Below, piece after piece: positions 1 through 12,400 of a stretch of 64,000 nt of DNA. A program made the position numbers and the translations under genes. The stretch is from contig NC_088295.1 in NCBI RefSeq assembly GCF_032854445.1, positions 45,061,385-45,125,384 of the forward strand, read 5' to 3'. The DNA comes from Liolophura sinensis (lineage: Eukaryota; Mollusca; Polyplacophora; Chitonida; Chitonidae). How positions within the stretch are numbered: the first letter of the stretch is position 1; every line of letters begins with the position of its first letter. The notes under the pieces were generated by a model. That model was given only the letters and a program-made list of their open reading frames with translations, was not told the DNA's origin and ran no database searches.

Positions 1-2214
1 TTTTTACCAGCTTTTTTTTCAACAGTCACTCCCATAGGCTTCCATATGTGTATGCTAGAAATGTCACAGAAAAACGTATATACCAGTAATGCATTTATAT
101 TATGTTTTGTAACCATGCCATGTGTCAGCATAATCAAGGCGGCAAGTTTAGCTTTATGGGTGGAGGAAACCCAACAAAACAAACCTGGATTAAGTTTGTG
201 GGTTCTATTCAAACTCATGACTTTATATTGGTTTAAAGATCTATGATAGATTACTGAGGTACTGGCAAATGTCTGAAACTAATATCATAGGCATGAAATA
301 TCGAGCTTCAAAAAGTATTACATTGTTTTGAAAATTCCCTCCAAAATACTACACATTTGAAATTCATTAAGGCAAAGTGGAATTGCTGCATTGATATTAA
401 AGTAAACCTGAAGTCGTTGTCCACCATCCACCAAAATAACATCATTACATTCTCACACTACACATACACTATGTTCCCCTTTTATACTGATCATGTTACA
501 ATGGGGAATCCTGCACTCAAAGAAAGCAGCTGCTTATTATAATGTCAATATATGATTTGACTTCACTGTTTTTCTTTATATCTAAACAAATATGTATATG
601 TTATTATTCAAACAAGTCACAAATTCTGCCATTTCTGCTACATAGCTACCATGACCTGATAATCTCCCATATGAAATATACAGGTTTTAAAGCAGTGGTC
701 ATGACTCAAAGGGGCATAACTCTGCTGACAATGTTACTATGAGCCTAATGTAGTGCAGTTCTGACATGGTGTGAGGAATTTGAATTTGAAAAGTCATCTA
801 CTTGTATTCCCTGTTGACCTATATGTATTGCTAGTTGTGACTTTTACCAAACAAAGTACAGTACTATTGGGTGTAAATCCAGCACTGGCTAAATATATGG
901 ACTTCTACATGTAATGTCGCAGATAACAGAATATGTAATTATAAAAAGCAGTCATATATCAAAACTGACTTGTGTCAGACATGTTAACATCTCAGTTTGT
1001 CATGTGTCCTCTTATATACATACAACAATGATGAATAATTTACAGGTTTAATAAACCTGTTTTTGCTCAAACATGACCAGCTAATAGAATTCCGGAAACG
1101 TACAGCTATTAACCAATGATTGCAAATGTCTAGTTTTTAAGCATGTCACACTACAGAAATCATGGAAACTTTTATTTTTCATTCTTCTGGGGACATTTAC
1201 AATATATTAATTACTATGCCTTTTACTTTATGCACATTTTGGAGAATTTCCTAAAATTAGGGAGTTCCCAGCCCATTGGTCACCATTTTGTTTTGTATAG
1301 TGAATTTCTTCATACACTAAGCAATGTAATTACAGCTTTTTCTCTCAGACAAATGTTGGTCTTCGCAAACTTGTTTCACAAACAAAAACAAGAACAAGAA
1401 GGATTCTCTTGTCAACTCCTTCAAATTCCTTAAAAATTCTGGTAGTTAGATTCAGTAAATGAAGTGGACAAACATTTCCCCTACTGTTCATGAACACAGC
1501 AAGCTCAATAAGCTCTGACCACATTATAGGAAAGTGCTACAAACTAAGTGGTATGAATAAAGTGAGACAAAGAAGGTAAGATTTATTTTCCTCTAAAACT
1601 CTCAGCTTTTTTTCACCACAACATGACTGAAATGTTGCTGACTTGGCTTCAAAACATAATCATTTGTTATCGGCTTTTTAATTGTTGACAACAAGGGGTT
1701 CAAATGGATACAACGCACCCTTCAACATTTACAGATGCAGGCCTTCTACAATTTCTTATGTTATTTCACATGCTCTTCTGCATTATCCGCTGACCTACCG
1801 GATTTCCATTGACTCTCATGACATCAAGCACACCTGATATTGATCGCAATTCACTAACTTGACGTGCTGTTCACGTTTGTCTATTGACATAAGTCATACA
1901 CTAAGGATAATAAATGGCATGACATTGCAATGACATGCATAACAATCTCTAACTGGTACAGATTTAAGTTACTCAAGAGGCTTCAGTTCAGGTGAAAGAT
2001 AAACCAGACAATTTATTATAAGATTTGACACTAAAAGAGAAGAGAAAACCCTTTGAAGTCAGACGTTTTTTTATCAGTTTTTATCGCTCTCAAGTGCTTC
2101 CTAGTTTGCTCTGTGCTACTCAGCAATTTTAAGAGCTGTAAGCCACTAAAAGTTAGATTGCATTTGTACATGTTATGATCACCTAACTTATTTTACATTC
2201 TATTTTGATACACA

Positions 2215-2410
2215 CATACCCTAACTGCTCAATATTTTCGCAATACGACAGACCAACTTTCAGTCAGATTTCTGCACCATTTTAATTTGATTTTGAAGAC
2301 AAAACTACATTGGTTGGGATGGCCAATCTTCGGGCTTCACAAAAAAGCAAATCTGCTAATGAAAAAAGTACCATGAGAATAAATGGTGATTAAGAGATAT
2401 TACATCTACA
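2215..2410 (+). repeat. Degenerate copy of MITE-like family M1
   Basis: The sequence resembles the better copies at 12168-12368, 27306-27501 and 49326-49531. It has an opening like CCTAACTGCTCAA, a core with ACTACATTGGTTGGGATGG, then GGCTTCACAAAAAA. The right terminal inverted repeat is not clear here. Confidence 0.45.
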
Positions 2411-2720
2411 CTCTTCTGCACAACAGTTTTGTTATTAAACACATCTGAAAATGTGTCAAATGTGAGTGCATGTTTTGAATCTAAGTCAGTGTTGAATAAA
2501 TGACAAATGATACTGCTCTACAGGAATGCTTCCAGCTATTTCTCCTGTTTGCTTAGTTACTTAGAGACTTACAACAGTTACAGTCAGTAAGTAAGGGATG
2601 TGGATGTACCCATGACAACCGCATGCCTATTTTGGTAATAAGAATGTCACATAGAGCCAGTTTCTGTAACTTTGTGATCAATAAACAAAACTCGATCACA
2701 CAAATCTTACATGTGCATAG

Positions 2721-2816
2721 TCTGGCAGCAACCTCCCACCATAATGCTGGCTGCCGTCGTATAAGTGAAATATTCTTGAGTACAGCTTAAAATAGCAATC
2801 AAATAAATAAATAAAT
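2721..2816 (+). mobile_element. SINE-A fragment (3' half)
   Basis: It matches the 3' domain of the SINE family found throughout the window (ACCATAATGCTGGCTGCCGT, then AAATATTCTTGAGTAC) and ends in an (AAAT)n tail. The tRNA-like head is missing, as in a 5'-truncated retroposed copy. Confidence 0.8.
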
Positions 2817-3406
2817 GTACATAAACATACAGGACACACAACTTAGGAGAATATGACCCATTGATTCAAAAAGAAACAGCATTAAATTTGTCACGATGCA
2901 CCAAGAAGAGTAGAAATCATGCAAATCAACATATAATAGTGACCAAAATGTCAAACCAAACTGGACAAATATTAAACAAATATTTACTGCAAGATACACA
3001 TACAACACAAAAGGACACATGTACAACCATATAATTGGCAATACTTAATAACTGTGAAAACTACAAAGATTACTAACCAAATGACAAATAGAAAGTTAAA
3101 CTTAAATATATTCATGTCTCAAACAGTGTTAAATTTCAGGTTAAATATAAATTGAATTAATCATAAAATTGGTGAAATATTCAATTAATAGTCTCATTGA
3201 ACAAAAATATTTATGGACACTAACTCTATCACCGGACAGTTTCAACAGCAATTAACGCAACATGCAAGACCATCATGTGCATAGTACCTATACATTTTGG
3301 TGCACTTTTCTAAAAATCAAGTTGTGCCTATTTCACACAAACATGCACATTGACATTTGTGAACACAGTTAATGTGAGATTTCTGCTGTAGCAGGTGTAG
3401 GCTTAC

Positions 3407-3486
3407 CTTTACTGTAGAGAACAGGTATATGATCTGTGGAAAGCTTGGAGTTACTCTTAACACCTATCAACAATGGACTTCCTCTC
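3407..3486 (-). CDS. GFPT1: GFPT coding exon 8
   Basis: Encodes [20 protein letters not shown] and the following IPVLYSK. The acceptor is TTTCTCAG and the donor is GGTAAGCC. It enters in phase 2 and leaves in phase 1. It is the last GFPT exon seen before the window edge. Confidence 0.93.
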
Positions 3487-6400
3487 CTGAGAAACAGAGA
3501 ACATAATCATGTCTGTTATTGTAAAATGAAAAGTTAATGTTAGCATCATTAATCAGTTCTCTATAAGTGCACTGAGTGTTGCAATTATCAAAAATATTAA
3601 ATGTTTTTATACTGGTGCAATCTTTATTCTTATCATGCAATCTAATAAATTTCTTTGTCACTTTAGAACAAAAGACTTTCAAATTTTATAAACTTGTACT
3701 GGGTATATAGCCTAAGTCAAGGCAGAATTTTCATTGACTTCTAATTTAGTACTGGAGGTTAAGTTTTCTTGTCACAGTTGACATCAGTCCTTGACTTTAA
3801 AATGTTATGTCTTGGATGAATATAACAGACAGAAGACACCATCAGGCTTAAAAGCTTAAGAACTAAGTTGTGGTAGTTGTTACTGACACCCTAAAGCTTT
3901 GAGTTTGAATTTTGCTCTGTCTAGATCAATGGCTCCATGCCTTTTATACAGTTCCACATTTTTAATACTCTTCAGAGAGGAAATTCTCTAATGTGTATGA
4001 CAATTATTCAACAAGTTTTGGTGCTAACAGTGCTAACACTGTAAGCTACGGATTCTGGTTCAACAATTCACAAGGGCTTCTACAAAATACATGTATACAA
4101 CTTGTCCTTCATGCTCTGTAGGTTAGCCTTCCCTAAAAGCTCATAAGTCCACAGCTTACCCAGCTTTCAAGGAATGTAGGTCATTAAACTTTCTTCAACA
4201 TTTTTCTTCAACATAAAAGTATGTGAAACTAAAATGTTCAAAATGTCAATGTAGAACACAATCGTAAGAAGGCATTAATTTTCATGTCACCACTTGAATG
4301 TTGGGTTTTCTTCTGAGGTGATGTGCCAGCATGTTTGCATGCGATGAGACTGCAGTGAAAGCATGTTACACATTTATGTAGGTTTTGTAAGGTTTGTTTT
4401 CACTGGCTGTATTCTGGGTTTTCTTGCCAAAGCCTGCAGAAGCCGCAAATGCAGTGAGGCAAAAGCCGAGCGCGGAGGTTGGCTACAGCATGCACATACC
4501 TGGCCACCACACACTCGCCCGGGAAATGGACACTTTTGAAGGCCAGGGCAAATGCTCCTTCCTGTGAAAAAAAAAAAAAAAACAAAGGAAGAAAACATGA
4601 CGGCTGTAAACATTAGAGGACAAACAGCAAGAATCTCAAGTCAAAGTCTGGAGGCTGTATCACGCTCACCGCTGTCAACAAACACAGTCCTACACGATCT
4701 CCCTTACATCCCGTTCGTCCTACATTGCGATGCCATGGCGACAAGCCCTAGACCCAGGAGGACAGGAATCTGGCATTAGAGTGGCGATATTTTATTCCAG
4801 CCTGCTACTGGAGTCGGGTTAGAGTTTCTCTTTTGGCAGCGGACTGAAAAAACTCCACGTCGAAATGTTGTAAATCCTTTGTCAAACACATTTCGGGTTT
4901 GAGTTTTACCTGCGGCCCACCAGGAATTTGCATTGACCTGACAATGTGTGGTCTCCCAGGTCAGGTTAAATCAAGCTGAGGACAGCACCATTGGTAATTA
5001 GTCCCTGCAGAAATGCTCGGGAGGTCATGTCACATAAACTACCTGACCTCATGAGTTCCAGACAATTTAAGCCTCAAATGTCAACAGCAGAGGTAGCGAA
5101 CCTTACATGTCAATTGTTCAGGACTGCCATGAATGAACTGATGATGTGTCCAAAACAAAGGACGCACATCATTCCATTTTAAGAAAAACTCATTTCGTAT
5201 GTTTAAAAAGCATTTTATGAAAAGAAAAATGAAATACCAACATGAAGTACAGTAAGATGAAAGAAGTTTGGTTGAAATTTTAAGAATTTGTATGCATTTG
5301 AATTTAAATGCATTTGAAACATTATTTTCTGACCAGTCACCTGCATCATTAAGCTTTTGCCGAGTAACACACAAGGAATCCTGGATTTCCATTTAGAATG
5401 CATATACATGCAGACCTTTCAATGTATTAGCTGCATAGGCCTTGACCAACTATCTCAAGCCAAACTATGGATACATTGTCAATGGTACCCACTGGGTGCT
5501 AACAGGCCACTTTACAATCTGATGTTTTAAAAATATTTTACACTGTTGGAAACATTCTAATCAACCGATCAGTCACTTTCTAGGATTTTGTTTAATTACT
5601 TAAAAACTGCTTTAATAAAGGAAATATGAAAAAAAAATTAAAAACTTGAAAAACGCAGCAAGAATTTTGTTGAAATATCTGAAACAGCCCATAACTCGCG
5701 TTTGATCCATAATGTGCCAAGGTGGGGGAACAAGTTTCACACACCCCACCACCGCCCTTTCACCACCATGGAAAATTTGCCACGGGAAAGGGCTAATAGC
5801 TGGGCATCAAATCAATGGGTATGGGTGGCATAGTAAGATAGGCTCAGTAAATATAGGTGATTTGGTCTGACACAAGATGTTACAGATTTAAAATGGCCAG
5901 GTTCAGTGTGACAGCTTTCACAGCCCCCACAACATACCAGTGCATACATTTCATCATTCAGGAAAATCCACAAAATATTGATCAGTCATCATGTTCAATA
6001 CCCAGCTGATCAATTTCAGCTGACTACTGTCAAAATAAAGTCTTAGCTAGATATACAGTGAACAGTTTTCTGACGTTTGAAATAAAATCAATTTTCACCA
6101 CATGTTCAGTGACGTGTCAAAGACATAAGGCAAATAACATAAAATTTCGCACCAAAGACAAACGCATTTTATAGAGACAAATAAATGTCATCAAATATTT
6201 TTTATGGGGCTGAAACATTATTCCAGTAGAATATCATCCTACCTTCCCGACAAACCTCAAACTATATTAGATCAAAAGAATTCTAGAAATCAATGCCAAT
6301 ATGCAACTTAGTCACTGGTGATATTTATTTATTTATTTATTTGATTGGTGTTTTATGCCATACTCAAGAATATTTCATGGTTGGTAGAAAACTGGGCAAG

Positions 6401-9400
6401 AGCCTGGGGGAAACTCACGGCCATCCGCAGGTTGCTGACAGATCTTCCCACTTATGGGTCATTACGCTGCGCTAGCGCACTAACCAACTGAGCCATGGAA
6501 GGCCCCTGGTGATATTTAAGGTTGTTTACATTTGTACACAATGTATATGTATACCAATGTAGAACTCTTGAAATCAAAGCCAAATGTACAGCTTAGTCAC
6601 CAACCATATTTTAGGGTGGTTACCCATATTACCTGTTGTACAAATTTACCTACATATCTATAAATGTATGCCCCTCCATAAATGTAGCTTTTCCTTTTTT
6701 TGCTGCAGGTACTGCTACATCAAAGACAGATTACAACCAACACAAAGACCTACCAGTTGCTGGACTGTCATTTCCACCGTTTCTCGGAATGAAATCCCTT
6801 GTTCTTTGTGGGTGTCATACAAGTGCTTCACCAGTTTGGCAATAACTTCAGTGTCTGTTTCTGACTCAAACTCCATTCCTTTGTTCATCTGAAGACAAAA
6901 GTTGGTTGATAACCTTTGATATTCTAAACATTTATCCTTTCTTGCAATTCAAAGAGTTATGTTACATGATCTCTCAAAACCAGTCGATCTCTCAAGATGA
7001 TAAAGGAATGAATACTTCAGGCTGAATGCCACACTGGTAATGTTTCAGCCATATCAAAGATGAGACTCATGGTGATGAAAAAAAGACATGATGACAGAAG
7101 ATATATATGCACTTTAATTTAAGCTACAATAATGTAAATAGATACCAAAAGGAATACATAATTTGCAAGACATAAGAATGAATATCTATTTCATGTATTC
7201 GACTGGTGTTTTACTTATATTTCACTTATGTGACTTCGGCCAGCATTATCATGGGGGGAATCCTAAACGAATGGGTACATTTATTATAATTCAACAGAAA
7301 TGTCAATCTGACTTACCAGAAAAGATTTGATATCCTTGTAGTTTGTAATGATCCCATTGTGAATAACCACAAATTCTACAAAAATAAATGTACACTTTTT
7401 TCTTAAAACATCTGTCAACACCTTGGGCATAGCATCTTAGTCTCCATACATGATGAACACAACACAGATAGGATTTACTGGATAAAATTAGTTCACATAG
7501 TTAAAGCCTCATATCCCTAGTTTTCTCACATCACAACTTTGGAAACAGCAGCTTTCAATAAGATATAAGGCACCTTTTAAAACTGATTTTAGAGAGAAAA
7601 ATAGACCGTTTGGGTTGATCAATTTCAGAGCTTCACAAAAAGTTTCCTTCATCTTCACAGAATAATGTCCCTAAAGGATACTTGAAACAACATATTGCAA
7701 ACATTTGAAATGTTAAAGAGTTACAATATGAACCAGTACATATCACAAGAAACATATCAAAAGACGCAGTCAATGTGTCGCTCAAGAGGGTTTTTTTTAT
7801 CTTTTTTTTTTTTTACCAAGTCTGGGTTACACTGCTTGATAAAAATTCCTAGTGTGCACTACACAACATTATATTTTTCAGAGCAATGCTTTTCATTACA
7901 AGGTGATGAAATTTCACTTTCTTTAAGTTTCTTCATGATATCCAGCAAAAAGAATATATAGTACTGTATTCATAAATATGCCAGTCTATAGGCCTGGGAT
8001 ACTCTCAAACTCATTATACTGTTTATTAAAATATATGTCTCTGATATGAATTATATGTTATGCTGTCTTTTTTCACTTTTTTCTCAACACTACAGGTACG
8101 CAATGTGCTTAAAACTAGTTCCCCATTTCAGGAGCCTACAAATGAAGCTCTGAAAAGAACAAGATAGCCAGACAAGCACTGAAGGCAGGAGTCAGAAGTA
8201 ATTTTAAGCTTTTTTTTTCTTTAAGCTATATATAAGCTATCTTTAAGCTATATAAAACTGTAATTTATTCTGTATGTGAATTAGTTTCATATGACACTGC
8301 CTGCAGCACAACCTGACATCTTGTAACCTTACTATCATACCCATAAACTAAAACCATTAAGAACTGTATCTGTCCTAAAATTTGGCCCCAAAAAAGTCTA
8401 ATGAAGGTAAAAAAAAAAAAACACTTTCTGAGCTGGAACTTACATTTTTCCAGTAGAATATCTGCCAACTTTCCAAACAAACTTTAAAATACCTTTCAAA
8501 GATCAACAGAGCTCTCAGAATCAGGCAATTAAGTGAATAAATTTCTAGTTATGAAGAAAATCATTAGTATTACATTAGTATTTCCTTAAATGAAAAAAAC
8601 AAAAGGAAAAGAAGTGAAAAAGGCTGCAGCAAGGCCAAAGTGAAAACTGACCTACCTAATCATATTAAAGACTTGCCTGCCAAATGCTCTTGGCAATCAT
8701 ACCAAAACTGAATGTACGATATTTCTCAAATATCATAAAATTTAATAAAAATAATGCTCTTGCAAATCACACCAACAGTGAATGTATCAGATATCTTAAA
8801 AATCATAAAATTTATAGTTTTATTTTTGCTATGTGGATAGATGAGTTTGAAAGTGCTGGAAGATTTTTTATTACTCAACCCATGATATCAACTAACCTTT
8901 CTGAGCTACAACAGGGCAGGCTACAAACCAATTCTACATCAATTTAACCTACTGTTTGCATTTTAGCATCGGCACACAAATTTCAAAGCTGATTAAGTCG
9001 GAAATTATTTGTTTTAGGCCATATGCAAACAGGCAGAAAATCCAATAATGTACAGATGGTTTAAATATCAAGTTTACTCACTGCACAAAACAAACTTAAT
9101 CTTAGCCATCAGGAGTGAATTTTGGAATTTAAATTAGACTTTGAACAGGTACATGACACATGGCCACATGCAGCTTAAAATACATGTGGATCTTCAAACA
9201 AAAAGGTATTAATGTATGTTCATTAACCCAAGATAAGGTAAAGAGATATTATGTATTTGCGGATATGACGAACTATTTAAGGACCAAGACAGTGAAAAAC
9301 ATACCACTAGATGACCCAGACAGCCTTAATCAGGCAATACACCCACAGAAATGTAACATTCAAAAAGTTCACCCACAAAATGATTGTACGAATGTCACAG

Positions 9401-12400
9401 GGTGAGGAAGTGTAAAAATAGACTTGTCCATGCAAAAGAGAAAAAAAAGTGTCTGCATTTTTTTTACGGGCCCAGAACAAAAACTGGAACAGGAGCGGTC
9501 TGATCTTATTTACATCCATGCATATGATGCTATAAGTGACTGTTTCTGTTTTGGGAGATAATGTTTTTTAAAAATGACCTCTAAATACATGAAGCAGACA
9601 CACGTTAATTTTTATTGGTGCAGCCCTATTTTTGGTTTGGTTCTTTGCGACTTAATGTTGCTGTCGTCATGACTTCAGCACGACAGCCTCCCCTTGCCAC
9701 ACTTGCTATGCAGAAGGCCAGTCTCAATGTAGACATATTTTCAGTGCTACCTCAATGTAACCCATGAAATAATCAGACATGATATCCCGCTCAGTTACAG
9801 CATATTGCAGCCTAGCTACAAGTAGTTAGCCTATCTAGTGTTGAGGCCCCAAGATGTACCCTCTCTCTAATCTTAGGAACGATCTAGTTGAAACTAGCAT
9901 GAACTCATGACTACCACGTATACATACTATAAGCAGTAGGATTATACGATTATATTTGTTCATTTGACTGTTGCTCACATACTCAAGAATTTTTCACTTA
10001 TAATATGGGGGTAAGTTTTATGGATGGGGGTAACCAGAGTGCCTGGAGGAAAAAACCACTGGATTTTGGCATGTCACTAATGAGGTTTTCCCCACGTGAT
10101 GAACAGATGTGCACACCATAAGGGTGGAACACAAGTGGCCTTCAGTGAAAGTGTAGGACTATAGTTCACTTTTCTCCTACAGAGGCACAGTAATAAGTAG
10201 CAAAACGACAGTGATTTATTCACATAATTTTTAAACATCATATCCCACCCAAGAGTCTTTTACATTACAAGGGCAGTTACTGTAAATGGCCTACAATATC
10301 GGCCAAAAAAGTTAATATTAAATATAAGTTAAGTTAAATATTACTTTTGGTGCTTAAACTTACACTTCTCCAGTATGGTACCATCCTGCATTGCAAACAA
10401 ACCTCAAAACTCTGAGAATCAGGCAAAGTGCACAACTTAGTCATGGGCAAATCTTTAGGTCATTTACTGTAAGTCTATGTATGAGTTGAGGTTACAAGAA
10501 AAAAAGAGCCGGTAACAAAAAAAGCCATGCTAGAGAGCTGTATCTGAAACGGAGATTAACGTTTTGGGATGCCAGGTCACTGCACAGTATGACAAACAGG
10601 ATCTTACATGTGAATTGTAGGATAAAAACAAACAAACAAACAAACAATAATACATATGGGTAGCAGGGAGGAGGTGACATACCTGACAGAGGATCTGATC
10701 TCTGTGGATGGCTGTTACGTGGACTGGGCTCCCCGTGGGTGGCCCAGCGAGTGTGAGCAATACCAACGTGGAAATGGAATTGCTGGTCCAATTTCATCTC
10801 CTTCTGAGCTATAAAATAGAGGAATTTTATAATTCAAATTGCAGGTAAAACTTTTCAGGTTCAGAAGAATGATAAGAAGCAAATTCAGCAAATGTATACC
10901 TTCAGCTAAATAAGTGAAGCATGCTGCTTTTTTAACTTCACTTGAGGGCCAACAATAGTACACTTTATCAAATTAGCTCTCATTGCCAACATTCGAGGTG
11001 ACAGGCAGATCTTCTTTTTTGGAATCTAAATTGTACTACAGACAGTATTTTTTGGCTGTAGAATGAATTCCACGAAATTAACTGAGACACCTAATCATTG
11101 GTATCACCAAATTATTACCCCTTCTATTGGATTTGTCACACCGCTTCAAAGTGCACATGAAACACTGTAGCTTGAGAACACACACAAACACACATTTACA
11201 TTTCATTGCTTTAACATTTAAGGATTTTTCATGGACATGTTAAAGACTACATGAACTTCATTCACATGGTGATATGGAATATTTATATAGTGGTCAAAAC
11301 TTAAAAAAAATAAACTCAAAGGAAACCAGTCTTGGCGCAAATTTTGCTCAACTATGCATCTAAAACCACTGTATTGCAATGCAACTCAAACAAGATCCCA
11401 CTCCATTTTTTAATAAAAAATAAAGAACGTACCTTCTATTTCTTCTCTCAAAGCCTGAACCTTGCCCTTTTTCTTGATGAGTTTCATTGGTCTTGGGCCA
11501 TCCCCAATGTCTCCACAGTCGTCTATAGCAATGCCTGAAGAGCCATCATTAACACTACTATTACTTGCATTAAAACATCCCCGTCCAGACAACTTTTACG
11601 CTGAAGTACAAGACCATGTAGCACACAAAACCAGACTAGTGCTCTCCACTTTCCAGGTAATTATTTTCTATATGAAAGCCATATAAATAATCATGGGAAA
11701 TTGTTGGCTCTCTTCCAAATGGCTAACAACAATATGTTGTATCGATAGCAGACCTGAGAACTTCGATCAGAACAAGCACAAAAGAAAAGGAATAAGGCAA
11801 ATGAAACTGTCCACCTAATCTGGTAATTCTGAGAACTTGCATGTACATGCCATAACCTGCTCATTTGCATAACGATCACCATGGTAATGGCTGATTAATC
11901 CTTTATGACAGTACCAGGACGCTCTTCAATACCAGCTTCCAGCCACCTGTTGACGGTCGTGGGTCCCCTCCCCTCTAACCCTAATGCTGGCTGCTGTTGT
12001 ATAAGGGAAATATTCTTGAGTATGGCGTAACACACAAATCAAATAAATAAATAAATCAATACCGGCTGTCACATCAGTTATCTGTTATGAGTGCTGTGAC
12101 TGATCAACACTGCAAACTGGAATAATCTGATCTCACACAAACACCTTTTAATATATTCACAATACATACTCTAATTCCTCAACCGTTTCACATATGAAAT
12201 TGCAACTTTTAGTGCAATTTATGCACACAAAACAAAACTACATCGGTTGGATTGGCCAGTTTCAGGTTACACAAAAAGTATAATTTCATCAATCAACACA
12301 GAATAATACCTTAAGAATATGATTGAATAAACAGCCCGTAAACATGCAAAAAGCCTGAAGAATTACAGTTCACTGCAAGGTTATGCTGCAAGACAGGCAA

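Larger units (their letters stand above)
1..3406. other. GFPT intron 8 (partial), mostly unremarkable
   Basis: This is intronic sequence downstream, in gene sense, of the last GFPT exon found in the window. I looked on the minus strand for the next conserved GFAT block (the segment with the SDASAVIEHTNR motif) and did not find it, so the following exon probably lies to the left of position 1. The stretch holds a SINE fragment at 2721-2816 and a degenerate MITE-like copy near 2215-2410. Nothing else is recognisable, and the short ORFs show no family signature. Confidence 0.55.
4562..6753. other. GFPT intron 6
   Basis: Intronic. It contains a member of dispersed repeat M2 at about 6222-6312 and a SINE-A copy with its target duplication at 6314-6518. 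No gene is seen in the remainder. Confidence 0.7.
7376..10682. other. GFPT intron 4
   Basis: Intronic. It contains weak repeat remnants: a degraded SINE-A body near 7195-7262 (just left of exon 5), an M1-like block near 7570-7680, M2 copies near 8440-8530 and 10366-10445, and a degraded SINE-like stretch at 9950-10060 (ACTCAAGAATTTTTCACTTA). No exon is recognised between exons 5 and 4. Confidence 0.6.

Noticed and set aside
1-3406. Search for further GFPT exons
   Set aside because: No minus-strand segment matching the next conserved GFAT blocks was found, so the gene is called partial at the window edge.
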